From Chromatiaceae bacterium (lineage in GTDB: Bacteria > Pseudomonadota > Gammaproteobacteria > Chromatiales > Chromatiaceae), in the NCBI GenBank assembly GCA_013426805.1, contig JACDZG010000074.1:1-36833 (forward strand): a stretch of 36,833 nucleotides of DNA, written 5' to 3'. Positions within the stretch are counted from its first letter, which is position 1. Every line of letters begins with the position of its first letter. Below, in pieces: positions 27,110-36,578 of the stretch. The position numbers were made by a program, and so were the translations under genes. The notes under the pieces are model-generated. The model was given only the letters and a program-made list of their open reading frames with translations. It was not told the origin of the DNA and did not search any database.

Positions 27110-27991
27110 TCAGTCAGCACCGAGGCGGGACCGCTTCGTAGCGCTGGCCTCGATGATCGCGAGAAGATCCGCCGGCAAACGCAAGACCCAGGCCCGATTG
27201 GCTGAACCGAGGGCGCCCGCAAGCAGGCGCGGCGGTGTATCGCGCGATACCTCGACGATGTAAGTGCCTAGATAGCCAAAATAAAAACCAGGGTCTGCGA
27301 GTGTGCTTGCGCGCGCCCAGTCGGCAAGCCGCTCCGCTTGGTCCGGCCCGAGCAGGGTGTCGCCCCCTTGCTCTGCGCACAAGCCGAGGATCAGAAGCCG
27401 CTTGTAAGCTGTTTGCGGATCATCAAATGATTGGGTACCAGCCGCTTGCGCCAGCGGTGGCGGTGCCGCCGACATGCGGTTGCTGACATAGAAGAATAGA
27501 TCGTGCAGTTCCTGCCAGGTATGCGGGGGCCAGGTCTTGCCCCGGAGTACCCCGAGCTCGATTTGTCGACCAAGCCAGTCGAACATCTCACCAACCAACC
27601 AGGCGCGCTCCGCATCAGGATTCACCAGCGCTCCCCGCGCGGAACGGTCCAGGCGCTCCAAGGTCAGCTTGAGGTTCCTGAACACGACGCAGCACAGGTG
27701 CTGCTCCAGGGAGAGCGGTGCCGCTGAGTCAGGCGGCGGGAGCCGACCTTTGGGCAGGTCGTCGGCCACATCACGGAGGACCATCGCCAGCTGCCGCAGA
27801 ATCAACAGTGCCCGGGGACCCTCGACCGCCGCCTGAGCCAGCCGTTCCAGCTTGAGCAACAGCGACACCAACATCTGACAGAGGCCCTGCCCGCTGAGCC
27901 GCTCGAGCCAGGCATCGAAGCCCGGCGAATCAAACTCCCGATCGGCATGCGGGTGCGCCGAGGGCGAAGCGAGTTGATAGCAATTGTTCAT
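27110..27991 (-). CDS. Hypothetical protein, second of two tandem paralogues
   Basis: A 293-residue helical protein related to the neighbouring 312-residue one. It has matching blocks at TWQELHDLFFYV, AYKRLLILGLCAE, DWARASTLADPGFYFG and TYIVEVSRDTPPR, and a similar end (RAWVLRLPADLLAIIEASA). No signal peptide or membrane segment is seen. The N-terminal helices (FDAWLERL, LLLKLERLAQAA) again resemble the domain that precedes PilZ in some c-di-GMP receptors, without the PilZ part. The gap to the next gene is about 200 bases, so the two may or may not share a transcript. The ribosome site is weak. Confidence 0.75.
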   Translation of the reverse strand: MNNCYQLASPSAHPHADREFDSPGFDAWLERLSGQGLCQMLVSLLLKLERLAQAAVEGPRALLILRQLAMVLRDVADDLPKGRLPPPDSAAPLSLEQHLCCVVFRNLKLTLERLDRSARGALVNPDAERAWLVGEMFDWLGRQIELGVLRGKTWPPHTWQELHDLFFYVSNRMSAAPPPLAQAAGTQSFDDPQTAYKRLLILGLCAEQGGDTLLGPDQAERLADWARASTLADPGFYFGYLGTYIVEVSRDTPPRLLAGALGSANRAWVLRLPADLLAIIEASATKRSRLGAD

Positions 27992-28542
27992 GGGTCACGT
28001 TGTCAGGTATCGAAATGCTCAGCGCAAGAACTTTGCTGCGACAGGTTGATCGTCGACACCGAAGCCCCGGCGCGCAATGTCGAGCACGCGTTACCCGCGT
28101 CTGCCGCATGAGTTATACCCGTCGTTGTTGGTGTCTCGTTTATCGTTTTTGGTAACCCGATGCTTGATAAGCATTAACCACAAACGAAAACCGAAAACTC
28201 AAAACCGTTGCGGATAGCATAGCCTGACCGCAACAAAACCGCCCGTACGTTCGTTTGTTCGTTCGTGTCAGGCGCCCATTGATGCGGTCGGCACCGACTT
28301 CCCCGCCCCGGCCGGGCGAACAAACCACCCCATCAGTCAGCCCCTGCAACCCGCCCCTTCCCGTACCGACGCACCGTGCCGCAGACTCCGCCGGATGGCG
28401 ACAACCGCGCCAAGTCCGGACGGACACGCGGGTGCGGTCCGGCTGCCGGGGGTCTTGGGGTGACGTTCACGGCCCCAATGTGGGATCTTGTGTGCCGGGT
28501 GGGTTCGGCACCGCGGCAGCTTAACGAGTGCAGGAATCAGGC
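27992..28542. other. Intergenic region with an AT-rich patch
   Basis: About 550 bases between divergent genes. No supported gene. An AT-richer patch at 28130-28260 contains the inverted repeat TGCTTGATAAGCA (28161-28173), a 7-bp hairpin GTTGCGG ... CCGCAAC (28207-28234) flanked by T/A-rich DNA, and iterated GTTCGT words near 28248-28266. Promoters for both flanking genes should lie here, but none could be picked with confidence. Confidence 0.4.
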
Positions 28543-29097
28543 ATGGCAATACGCATCAAGAGTCACTGGTGGAACGAAGCGTCCAACCGCACGCTACCTG
28601 AAATTGCCTCAGCACTCGCCTTCATCTCCTGGCGCATCGCGCTGGATAAGGCCATCAATCTGCACTGCGAGCGCTTCGTCTACGCGGACGACGCCCAGCG
28701 CCTTGATGTCATCCGCGAATATCTCGCCTTCCTGATCCAGGTCGCCGACCGGCTGGCCCACGGGCGATTCGCCGACGACGAGCGGCGCGTCCTGATTACA
28801 AGCCTCGTGCGGAGCGTGATCGCGCATTGCCAGGACAACAGTCAGGACCTGCTCGGCCCCGGGGACTACGGCAGCCCCTTCATCGACCTGCTGAATCGGC
28901 GCTCCGAGGACTATGCGCAGTACCAATTCGATCAGGCAGGCCCCAGCTACGCCTTGCTGCGACACCTCGGGTTCGAAATACAGACGCTGATGGGGGCCGC
29001 CCAGGAGAACCGCTGGGTGATCGACCAGGTCATGGACAAGGACGGCTGGGATGCCTACAAGTCATTCGCCAAGGCCTTTAGGGACCTCTTCGACTAG
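28543..29097 (+). CDS. Conserved hypothetical protein
   Basis: A 184-residue, acidic, mostly helical soluble protein of unknown function. It starts IRIKSHWWNEASNRTL and contains an N-terminal helix bundle (ALAFISWRIALDKAINL, YLAFLIQVADRLAHG) and a middle with DLLNRRSEDYAQYQFD; it ends at KAFRDLFD. Composition and codon use match the neighbours, which supports it being real. The ATG at 28543 follows AGGAATCAGGC and is preferred over an upstream ATG-like start at 28528. Its 3' end overlaps the end of the convergent nei gene by 36 bases. Confidence 0.75.
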   Translation: MAIRIKSHWWNEASNRTLPEIASALAFISWRIALDKAINLHCERFVYADDAQRLDVIREYLAFLIQVADRLAHGRFADDERRVLITSLVRSVIAHCQDNSQDLLGPGDYGSPFIDLLNRRSEDYAQYQFDQAGPSYALLRHLGFEIQTLMGAAQENRWVIDQVMDKDGWDAYKSFAKAFRDLFD

Positions 29098-29898
29098 ACC
29101 GCCGGAATGCGCGCTGTCCTGGCAGACCGGGCACCAGTAAGTCGAGCGCGGGTTGCGTCCAAGCCGATCGCGGCGTACCGGCGCACCGCAGCACAGGCAG
29201 GGCTGCCCGACGCGACCATAGACCCAGAGCCGATCGTGTCCAGCGCCGGACGGCCGCGTACGACGCGGTCCGCCGAAAAGATTTACGTTGAGCAGATCCC
29301 CCGCTGTCCTGTACAGTGTACCAAAGTCCGCGCAAGACAGGTCGTCGAGCCGCAGTCGCGGTGAGCGGCGGGTCACAAACAGCACCTCTGACTTGTAAAC
29401 GTTGCCGATGCCGGCAGCGACCCGCTGGTCCAACAACAGGTCTACGATTGGCGTGTCCCGCGGCAGCAGTGCCAGGGCGCGGTCCCACAGTAGACCCGGG
29501 TCGAACGCCTCGCGGGTCAGGTCCGGGCCCAGGTGACGGCGCAGGTCAAGATCTCGAAACCCTTGAGTTCGCATGCGTTCTATTTCGCGAGCGTTGAAAC
29601 AAACGTAGACCCGTCCCTCGACCTCAAGGACCAATGACGCCTGATGCCGCGGCTTCCGCCAAGGCTCCGCGCGGCCATAGTGGTGCCAAGCGCCATAGAG
29701 CCCCAGGTGGCTGCGTAGCCGCTGGCCGTCATCCAGGTCGATGAAGAGATGTTTGCCGCGGCTGGTTACTGCCACTACCTGACGCGCGGCCAGTTCGGAC
29801 AGAAGTTGTCCTCGCACCCAAACCGCGTCCAGCCGACGCCCGGTAAGCCAGTGCCCAAGGACAGCAGCGATGGTGTGAACGGTGTCTCCCTCGGGCAT
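29062..29898 (-). CDS. nei: Fpg/Nei-family DNA glycosylase (endonuclease VIII-like)
   Basis: A base-excision repair glycosylase/AP lyase for oxidised bases. The 278-residue protein begins MPEGDTVH: after Met removal the catalytic Pro2 and Glu3 are in place. A conserved Lys lies in TSRGKHLFID, the H2TH region in LLDQRVAAGIGNVYKSEVLF, and the C-terminal zinc finger has CLCC and CPVCQ with GRNPRSTYW between. The MPEGDTVH start resembles Nei rather than MutM (usually MPELPEVE), so the substrate is probably oxidised pyrimidines; this is inferred. It is convergent with the hypothetical gene at 28543. Confidence 0.93.
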   Translation of the reverse strand: MPEGDTVHTIAAVLGHWLTGRRLDAVWVRGQLLSELAARQVVAVTSRGKHLFIDLDDGQRLRSHLGLYGAWHHYGRAEPWRKPRHQASLVLEVEGRVYVCFNAREIERMRTQGFRDLDLRRHLGPDLTREAFDPGLLWDRALALLPRDTPIVDLLLDQRVAAGIGNVYKSEVLFVTRRSPRLRLDDLSCADFGTLYRTAGDLLNVNLFGGPRRTRPSGAGHDRLWVYGRVGQPCLCCGAPVRRDRLGRNPRSTYWCPVCQDSAHSGGLVEEVPKGLGE

Positions 29899-30019
29899 AG
29901 CGGGGCTCGTTGGCGATCGGGGATGTACTGCCGGTACTGCCTGCGCCGGCCCGTTACCGATGGCAGGAATGCACTGTATGCGACTGTTTTATTTATGACT
30001 AAGACACAATGCCCGTGGC

Positions 30020-30045
30020 AAAAAAATCCCCGCAAAGAGCGGGGA
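30020..30045 (-). terminator. Rho-independent terminator without an upstream gene
   Basis: On the minus strand TCCCCGC (45-39 of this block) pairs with GCGGGGA around a 5-base loop, followed directly by seven Ts (30026-30020). Textbook intrinsic terminator. No protein gene on the minus strand ends before it, so it may end a small RNA or an untranslated transcript. Confidence 0.8.
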
Positions 30046-30295
30046 CGATGACTAAGGAGTCAGCGAGCTTCCGTGGAAACTCGCTTACTTCGAGTGCATT
30101 TCGATTGAAAAGTTCGACATCAACCGGCCAACAACCATTGAGCTTTCGCAAGATCACCGACAGGTTACGCCAGACGGCGGTAGGCCTGGTCCGCGCGATC
30201 GACCGCCACCGCGGGCGGGGTCGTCGCCGCCGCGGCTGTCGATCGGCCGAGCTTGTATTTTCAGCCGCAGACGCTATGAATCGTGCAAGCACGAT
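30046..30295 (-). ncRNA. Candidate small RNA ending at the orphan terminator
   Basis: The terminator at 30020-30045 needs a transcript. Just upstream, at 30063-30084, a strong hairpin GCGAG ... CTCGC with inner TTC/GAA pairs and loop CACG would form in that RNA. The 5' end is unknown; 30295 is only a generous limit set at a 7-bp inverted repeat. No known RNA family was recognised, and no promoter could be defined. Confidence 0.3.
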
Positions 30296-30484
30296 ACTGC
30301 ACCCGAGCACACCACCCGCCGCGACTACCCAAGAAGCTTGCCGAGTGGCGGATTCGTTCGCGCGACCGCTCTACCCGACATATCCACTGACGCGGCGATC
30401 CTGCCGCCCACTCCTGCACTCCGGGTTCGCCCCGAAGCCGCGGGTCACCTACTAAACGACAATGAAGTCCTGGAGACTCAACCC

Positions 30485-30826
30485 ATGCCGATAAAGATCA
30501 GCGGCGACACCCTGGCCCTGGATAAGGCGATACGCCGACAGATCGAAAGCGAGGCGCAAAAACTCGCTGACCGCTTCCCGGATGAAAGCATCGACGCCTT
30601 AGCGCGTATCAATGAGGAATTCGATCCCCTGCACGGCCACCGCGTTCGTTGCGAATTGCGCGCGAATCTGGGACAAGGTCGCCAGATTATCGTGCGCGAT
30701 GCCCGTAAGGACCCGGCCGAGGCTATCAGCGAGGTATTTGGAACGGCAATGCGTAATGTGCGCCGCCTGCGCCGCCGTTTGGCCGTTGCAACCAGCAACC
30801 CGGTTCCTCAGATCGGAGTTGTCTAG
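30485..30826 (+). CDS. hpf: HPF/RaiA-family ribosome hibernation factor
   Basis: A 113-residue ribosome-associated protein of the HPF/RaiA (sigma-54 modulation) family, which binds the 30S decoding region and silences ribosomes in slow growth. The fold is visible: ISGDTLALDKAIRRQIESEAQKLADRF, shown here in parts as LDKAIRRQIE and KLADRFP; VRCELRANLGQGRQIIV; then the helix DPAEAISEVFGTAMRNVRRL. The ATG at 30485 follows GGAG at 9 bases; the frame upstream is not family-like. It is a short-type protein without the C-terminal dimerisation domain of long HPF. Confidence 0.85.
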   Translation: MPIKISGDTLALDKAIRRQIESEAQKLADRFPDESIDALARINEEFDPLHGHRVRCELRANLGQGRQIIVRDARKDPAEAISEVFGTAMRNVRRLRRRLAVATSNPVPQIGVV

Positions 30827-30928
30827 CTGCTGCCGCCTGCCGCGAAGGGCAGTGTGTCGCTGACCGGCGATTTTCTCGCCCCCATGACGCCGGACGGGTT
30901 CGACCTGATGCAGGGTGGTTACCCCCTA

Positions 30929-31963
30929 CTAACGATGGACGAAAAACGGGTTGCCTTGATGACTTAAGACAACCCCGTCCGCGACGATCTGCTCGACCAC
31001 CAGCCCCTCGCGCGTCTTCTCCCCGTCGCGGTACTTGAGTCCGTTGATCACGACGAAACGACGGGATTGATTGGCCTCGAAGACATGCACCGTCATCGAC
31101 AAGGTCGGCAAATTGGCCTGCTGGTCGCGCGTCAGGCGCAGCTTGGTCAGGTCACCGGCATAACGCGGCTCCTGCGGCGGCGCTGAGAGCTCAGCCTTCA
31201 CCTTGGATTCATTGGGCTGCTTGTCCCCATCGCGCCTCTGGACCTGACCCGTCCTGTTCTTGAACGACTCAATATCGGCAATCAGGTCGGGCGGCACAGG
31301 AGTGGGAGCCGGGTCCTCCGACTGCGCAACAGGAATCCACTCCTCGGCGTCCTCGGCGTCCTCGGCGTCGCTCTCATCGGCTTCCAGTTGGCGTTGAAGC
31401 TCAACTTCCAATTCGGCCTCCAACGCATCCTCGTGGCCGCCTTGGTCGGAGCGACGCGGCGTTTGGCCAAGATCGGCGACACGAGGCTCGGGCACCGCCG
31501 GGGGTGCACGTACCGCGCCTTTGGGCGGCGGCGCCTCGACCAGGGGCGCTGCGCTCGCGAATGACCGCGATGGCTCGCTGCCGGACGCCGGATTCAAGGC
31601 GACCGGTGCCGCAACCGGCGGATTCACAATCGGGGCCTGGCGAGCCCCGCGATCCGGCATCGTGACGGCGGGGTCAGGCGCTGCCGGCGTGACGGCGGGC
31701 CGCACCGGGGACGCGTGCTCAATCAGGCCGGGAGGCGCGGCCGGCACCGTGACCTGCGGCGTGATCGGGACCGGCTGACGCAGTGCTGCATAGAGCGCGA
31801 TCAGCACCGCCGCGGCCGCCAACCCGACGGATACCAGAATCCAGGGGCTGCGCGTCGACACCGCTTCGTCCTCGGAAAAAAGCCCGGCGCCATGCAGGGT
31901 CGGCACGCGACCGAGTTCGCGTTCGGCTTGAGACTTTCTCAGGGCCTCCAGAATGTAGCTCAT
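30929..31963 (-). CDS. gspB: General secretion pathway protein B (GspB/ExeB)
   Basis: GspB partners GspA to assemble the type II secretin through the peptidoglycan. The 344-residue protein starts MSYILEALRKSQAERELG, the family hallmark, has one membrane segment (about 41-61), a long Pro/Ala-rich and then acidic periplasmic linker (about 65-250), and the C-terminal GspB domain (LPTLSMTVHVFEAN, RRFVVINGLKYRDGE, DGVVLSHQGNPFFV). A 9-bp tandem repeat (TCCTCGGCG, three copies, 31341-31368) encodes Asp-Ala-Glu repeats in the acidic part. The ATG overlaps the gspA stop (ATGA). Confidence 0.93.
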   Translation of the reverse strand: MSYILEALRKSQAERELGRVPTLHGAGLFSEDEAVSTRSPWILVSVGLAAAAVLIALYAALRQPVPITPQVTVPAAPPGLIEHASPVRPAVTPAAPDPAVTMPDRGARQAPIVNPPVAAPVALNPASGSEPSRSFASAAPLVEAPPPKGAVRAPPAVPEPRVADLGQTPRRSDQGGHEDALEAELEVELQRQLEADESDAEDAEDAEEWIPVAQSEDPAPTPVPPDLIADIESFKNRTGQVQRRDGDKQPNESKVKAELSAPPQEPRYAGDLTKLRLTRDQQANLPTLSMTVHVFEANQSRRFVVINGLKYRDGEKTREGLVVEQIVADGVVLSHQGNPFFVHR

Positions 31964-33987
31964 GGCGCACCGCGATTGCCTGGCGGTACGGACAGGTCCT
32001 GGGAATCCGCCGACAGGCCGATCCGGGAGCGACCTGCGCGACCTGGATCGGCCGCCGTACCGTCAACCGCGGTTTGAGCAACGCCACGCTGAGCCGCTGC
32101 CGCGGCAGCGAGCGGCGCGCTCATCAGCCGGGGAATGCCCGGCGTGGTCAAGGCGTTGTTGAGTTGCACCAGGGTCCGCGGGCCGGCGATACCGTCGGGC
32201 GACAAGCCGCGCGACACTTGGAATCGGCGCACCGCGGCAGCCAGACCAACGTCGAACTGGGCCGACCCGTTATCTGCACTGTCGGCGCCGGGGGTCTGTG
32301 CAAGCAGGCGTCGCAGCCACCGCACGGACTCGCCCGCGGCCCCCGGACCGATCACCGAAGCTCCGGTCGGCGGCGCTTGCCAGACGACGGTGTAATCGCC
32401 GTTCCAGATCAATTCGATCCCGGCGAGTGGCACCCGCTCGCTGCCGTCCGGCAGATCCAGGGTGGCATCGGTCGCATCAAGTGCACCCAGCACCGCATAC
32501 CGGCGTTCGCCACCGGCGTCCTTCATTCGCAACAGGACCGGCCGGTCGTAGAAGCGGATATGGCTGAGCTTGCCCTGCTCACGTTCGCACCGCAGCCCAA
32601 ACACCGCCACCCGCCCGCACGGATCGCCGAAGCCCAGATCCTGAACCGCGATCCCCCAGCGACGGAGCAGGACGCGCAAGGCAGCCTCTTCCGGCAGACC
32701 GATCCGCGCCACCGCATCCGCCGCGGACTGGGGCTGGATCGCGGCCAGCGAGACCCGCGGCAAGGAGGCGGCAAGGGTATCGACCGCAATCGCGGCGGGC
32801 ATCACCGGCTCGCCAGCCGACACTGCAGCAACCGCCGCCGGCACCACAGCGGGCGGCGGGGTCACGGCAGCGGCGGCGGCAACCGGCGCAACCGCATCGG
32901 GAGACAGGGACGCGGCGGCCGGCTCGCCCGCAACGGCGACGACGGCATCCGGACCCCCGACCTCGGCGGCTGCCGGGACCGGTGCGACAACCGACGGGTC
33001 GATCGCTCCCGAACCGGCCGACTCGGGCGTCGGCCGCGACTCCGACCACCCGGCGATCAGGTCCAGCGGGTCACCGGCGAGGCGATCAACGGACAGCCAG
33101 AGCGCGGTCAGCATCAACGTCAGCGCCGCGGCTCCCGCAACGGCAGGACGTGCCGCCGCCGGGCGCGCAGTCTTGACCCCCTCGCCACGCACCTCGCGCG
33201 CTGCTTTGGTGACGACCGCGGGCGTCACCTGACTGGCGCGCGAGACACAGGCCCCGAGCAGGGCGCGGTCACAGAGGATATTGACGACGCGCGGCACCCC
33301 GCCCGCGAGCTGGTGGATGCGCCGGATCGCCCCCGCCGTAAACAACGGGCGGTCGACCCCGGCCACCGCCACGCGATGGCGGATGTAATCACCGGTCTCG
33401 GCCGCGCTCAGGGGACGCAAGTGATAACGGGCGGTGATGCGCTGGTTAATCTGGCGCAGTCCCTCACGATCCAGCAGCGTCCGCAGTTCCGGCTGGCCGA
33501 TCAGAAAAATCTGCAGCAGTTTGGCCTTGGTGGTCTCCAGATTGGTAAGCAGGCGGATCTGCTCCAGCACCTTGGGGCGGAGGTTCTGCGCCTCGTCGAT
33601 CATCAGCACCGGACGACGACCGGCCGCGTGGGCGGCGAGCAGATAGTCGTTGAGGCGATCCACCAGGACCTTGACCGAACGCTCCCCTTCCCCGACCGGG
33701 ATGCGAAATTCGTCACAACAGGTGAGCAGCAGCTCACTGGCGGTCATCGCCGGATTGACGATCAGGGCGACGTCCACCCCCTCCGGCAACTGCTCCAAAA
33801 AGGCCCGGCAGACGGTCGTCTTGCCGGTCCCTACCTCGCCGGTGAGCAATACGAAGCCGCCGCTCTCACCAGCGCCGTACAGCAGATGGGCCAGGGCCTC
33901 CTTGTGCTGCTCACTCAGAAACAGGTAGTGGGGGTCCGGGGCGATCGAGAAACTCGGCTCCTTGAGTCCGAAATACTTGGGATACAC
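31960..33987 (-). CDS. gspA: General secretion pathway protein A (GspA/ExeA) ATPase
   Basis: GspA/ExeA is an inner-membrane AAA ATPase with a periplasmic peptidoglycan-binding part that lets the secretin multimerise. The 675-residue protein starts YPKYFGLKEPSFSIAPDP, with Walker A GEVGTGKT (50-57), Walker B VLMIDEAQNL (about 130), a membrane segment near 290-310 (AGAAALTLMLTALWL), an Ala/Pro/Val-rich linker, a C39-like domain (LLRRWGIAVQDLGF, GIELIWNGDYTVVW) and a C-terminal peptidoglycan-binding domain (VGLAAAVRRFQVSRGLSPDGI). The GTG at 33987 gives the family N-terminus; no in-frame ATG fits. It is co-translated with gspB. The remaining gsp genes are not in this window. Confidence 0.93.
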   Translation of the reverse strand: MYPKYFGLKEPSFSIAPDPHYLFLSEQHKEALAHLLYGAGESGGFVLLTGEVGTGKTTVCRAFLEQLPEGVDVALIVNPAMTASELLLTCCDEFRIPVGEGERSVKVLVDRLNDYLLAAHAAGRRPVLMIDEAQNLRPKVLEQIRLLTNLETTKAKLLQIFLIGQPELRTLLDREGLRQINQRITARYHLRPLSAAETGDYIRHRVAVAGVDRPLFTAGAIRRIHQLAGGVPRVVNILCDRALLGACVSRASQVTPAVVTKAAREVRGEGVKTARPAAARPAVAGAAALTLMLTALWLSVDRLAGDPLDLIAGWSESRPTPESAGSGAIDPSVVAPVPAAAEVGGPDAVVAVAGEPAAASLSPDAVAPVAAAAAVTPPPAVVPAAVAAVSAGEPVMPAAIAVDTLAASLPRVSLAAIQPQSAADAVARIGLPEEAALRVLLRRWGIAVQDLGFGDPCGRVAVFGLRCEREQGKLSHIRFYDRPVLLRMKDAGGERRYAVLGALDATDATLDLPDGSERVPLAGIELIWNGDYTVVWQAPPTGASVIGPGAAGESVRWLRRLLAQTPGADSADNGSAQFDVGLAAAVRRFQVSRGLSPDGIAGPRTLVQLNNALTTPGIPRLMSAPLAAAAAAQRGVAQTAVDGTAADPGRAGRSRIGLSADSQDLSVPPGNRGAP

Positions 33988-34345
33988 GATGATGCTCTTG
34001 AGAAAAACAGCGTGTTGGCGTCGACAAACCCACGCGATACAGCGGGCGGGAGCGCCCACGTGACCTTGGCAGGGTAGTCAGGGGCGGCCCCAGCGTCAAG
34101 GACGGAGAGCAGGCAGTAGCTGTCGGCTAACCCGTGCGGATTCAAACGGCTGCACCGCCGCAGCCGGGTCGGCGCCGCCTCCGCGAGCCGGCCGTCGGCG
34201 CGGATGGCGCGAGAAGCCGGCGCGCACCACTTGTGCCGCGTTCCGGTTGACCTGACAATCTGGGGGCTGCATCGGGGGCGTCCCGCCGCCCGTGCCATAA
34301 CCTACAACGACAGGCCCTCACCACCGGGGGTCGGAGAAGCAAGCA

Positions 34346-36517
34346 ATGACTGAGCGAGTGGAAGTGAGCGGCATCAAGGTCGCCAAGCCCCTGTATGACC
34401 TGGTAAAAACCGAGATCACACCAGGCACCGGGGTCGACCCTGACGGCCTGTGGAGCGCCTTCGCCGCCATCCTGGCCGAGTTGGCGCCGCGCAACCGGGC
34501 GCTGTTGGCCAAGCGCGATGCGCTCCAGGCCCAGATCGATTCCTGGCACCTGAACCATCGCGGCCAGCCGATCGACCTCGGAGCCTATCGCGCCTTCCTG
34601 TCCGACATCGGCTATCTGGTCCCCGAGGGTCCGGACTTCGCCGTGACCACCGCCCGCGTGGACGCCGAAATCGCATCGATCGCCGGACCCCAACTCGTGG
34701 TCCCCGCGAGCAACGCCCGTTACGCGCTGAACGCCGCCAATGCCCGCTGGGGCAGCCTGTACGACGCGCTCTACGGCACCGACGTCATCCCGGACGAGGG
34801 TAAGCCGGCGCGCGGCAAGGGCTATAACCCCGACCGCGGGGCCGAGGTCATCGCCCGCGCCGCGGCCTTCCTCGACCAGGCCGCCCCGCTCGCCACCGGC
34901 TCCCATCGGGAGGCCGTCGGTTATCGGGTGGAGCAAGGCCAACTGGTCGTCGACCTGCCGAACAACAGCCGGACCGGGCTGCAGGACCCGGCGCGCTTCG
35001 CCGGTTACCTGGGCGACGCGGCCGCACCGACCGCCGTCCTGCTGGTCAACCACGGGCTGCATGTCGAGTTGCAGATCGACCGCGCCAATCCGATCGGCAA
35101 GGCGAGCCCGGCCGGGGTCGCCGATGTGCTGCTGGAGTCCGCGGTCACCACCATCGAAGACTGCGAGGACTCGGTGGCCGCCGTCGACACCGAGGACAAG
35201 GTGGGCGTCTACCGCAACTGGCTCGGGCTTATGAAGGGAACCCTGACCGCCCAGTTCAGCAAGGGCGGCAAGCTGGTCGACCGCGCCCTGGAGCCGGACC
35301 GCACCTACACGGCCCCCAACGGCGGAACCCTCACCCTGCCCGGCCGCGCGCTCATGCTGGTGCGCAATGTCGGCCACCTGATGACCAACGACGCGGTGCT
35401 GCTGCCCGACGGCTCCGAGGTCCCCGAGGGCATGCTCGACTGCCTGATCACCTCACTGTGCGCCGTCCATGACCTGAAAGGCACGGGGGCTTTACGCAAC
35501 TCGCGCGCCGGCAGCATCTACATCGTCAAGCCCAAGATGCACGGGCCGGAAGAGGTGCAGCTGACCGTCGATCTGTTCGCTCAGGTCGAGGCCGCGCTGG
35601 GACTGCCCCGCAACACCATCAAACTCGGCATCATGGACGAGGAGCGGCGCACCACCGTGAACCTCAAGGAGTGCATTCGCGTCGCGTCCGAGCGGGTCAT
35701 CTTCATCAACACCGGCTTCCTCGACCGCACCGGCGACGAGATCCACACCGACATGGAGGCCGGCCCGGTACTGCGCAAAGGCGCCATGAAGACCGCCCCC
35801 TGGCTGCTGGCCTACGAAGACTGGAACGTCGACATCGGCCTCGCCTGCGGCCTGCCGGGTCACGCCCAGATCGGCAAGGGCATGTGGACCATGCCCGATG
35901 AGATGCGCGCCATGGTCGAGACCAAGGCCATGCACCCCAAGGCCGGGGCCAACTGCGCCTGGGTCCCCTCGCCCACCGCCGCCACCCTGCACGCCATGCA
36001 CTACCATCAGGTCGACGTGGCCGCCCGGCAGGCCGAGATCGCCGCCGGCGGACGCCGCGCCAGCCTCGACACCATTCTGCAGATCCCGCTCGACCCCAAG
36101 GGCACCTGGACTCCGGAAGAAACCCAGCAGGAGTTGGACCTCAACTGTCAGGCCGTGCTGGGCTATGTGGTGCGCTGGATCGACCAGGGCGTCGGCTGCT
36201 CCAAGGTGCCGGATCTGAACAACGTGGGCCTCATGGAAGACCGCGCGACCCTGCGCATCGCGAGCCAGGTCCTGGCGAACTGGCTGCACCACGGCGTCAT
36301 CTCGCGCGATCAGGTCATGGTAACCATGAAGCGCATGGCGGTCGTCGTCGACGGCCAGAATGCCGGTGACCCGCTCTACCAGCCGATGGCCCCGGCCTTC
36401 GACGGCATCGCCTTCCAGGCCGCCTGCGACCTGATCTTCAAGGGCCGCGAGATCCCTAACGGCTACACCGAGCCGACGCTGCACGCCATGCGGCTCAAGC
36501 TCAAGGCCGCGGGCTAG
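34346..36517 (+). CDS. glcB: Malate synthase G
   Basis: Malate synthase G joins glyoxylate and acetyl-CoA to malate in the glyoxylate shunt. The 723-residue protein is of full family length. Signature blocks seen in order: [87 protein letters not shown], and the C-terminal lid ([14 protein letters not shown]). The ATG follows GGAG in GGAGAAGCAAGCA. No isocitrate lyase gene is nearby. It is divergent from gspA, with 358 bases between the start codons. Confidence 0.97.
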   Translation: MTERVEVSGIKVAKPLYDLVKTEITPGTGVDPDGLWSAFAAILAELAPRNRALLAKRDALQAQIDSWHLNHRGQPIDLGAYRAFLSDIGYLVPEGPDFAVTTARVDAEIASIAGPQLVVPASNARYALNAANARWGSLYDALYGTDVIPDEGKPARGKGYNPDRGAEVIARAAAFLDQAAPLATGSHREAVGYRVEQGQLVVDLPNNSRTGLQDPARFAGYLGDAAAPTAVLLVNHGLHVELQIDRANPIGKASPAGVADVLLESAVTTIEDCEDSVAAVDTEDKVGVYRNWLGLMKGTLTAQFSKGGKLVDRALEPDRTYTAPNGGTLTLPGRALMLVRNVGHLMTNDAVLLPDGSEVPEGMLDCLITSLCAVHDLKGTGALRNSRAGSIYIVKPKMHGPEEVQLTVDLFAQVEAALGLPRNTIKLGIMDEERRTTVNLKECIRVASERVIFINTGFLDRTGDEIHTDMEAGPVLRKGAMKTAPWLLAYEDWNVDIGLACGLPGHAQIGKGMWTMPDEMRAMVETKAMHPKAGANCAWVPSPTAATLHAMHYHQVDVAARQAEIAAGGRRASLDTILQIPLDPKGTWTPEETQQELDLNCQAVLGYVVRWIDQGVGCSKVPDLNNVGLMEDRATLRIASQVLANWLHHGVISRDQVMVTMKRMAVVVDGQNAGDPLYQPMAPAFDGIAFQAACDLIFKGREIPNGYTEPTLHAMRLKLKAAG

Positions 36518-36531
36518 GACGCCCGATCCGC

Positions 36532-36562
36532 GCGGCGGACCCCAGGCCCTGGGGTCCGCCGC
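36532..36562 (+). terminator. 14-bp hairpin after glcB
   Basis: A perfect 14-bp stem (36532-36545 with 36549-36562) and a 3-base loop begins 15 bases after the glcB stop. There is no T-tract after it, so it is either a terminator of the GC-stem-only type or an mRNA-stabilising hairpin. Confidence 0.6.
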
Positions 36563-36578
36563 ACGGACTTCCGCCACT

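Larger units (their letters stand above)
29899..30484. other. Intergenic region between nei and hpf
   Basis: About 585 bases with no convincing protein gene. It contains a strong minus-strand terminator (30020-30045), a second hairpin next to it (30063-30084), and an inverted repeat ATCGTGCAAGCACGAT at 30280-30295. The hpf promoter on the plus strand and the nei promoter on the minus strand should both lie here. Open frames present on both strands have poor codon character, and the minus one runs through the terminator. Confidence 0.5.

Noticed and set aside
28207-28234. Hairpin GTTGCGG ... CCGCAAC as a terminator
   Set aside because: The loop is 14 bases and the T-rich run on the minus strand is broken up. 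No transcript needing it is known.
29999-30310. Minus-strand 103-codon frame between nei and hpf
   Set aside because: The intrinsic terminator at 30020-30045 lies inside it, so it could not be fully transcribed.
31783-34077. Plus-strand 764-codon open frame
   Set aside because: Antisense to gspA and gspB. The translation is Arg/Gly/His-rich with no domain.
34142-35377. Minus-strand 411-codon open frame
   Set aside because: Antisense to glcB, which is unambiguous.
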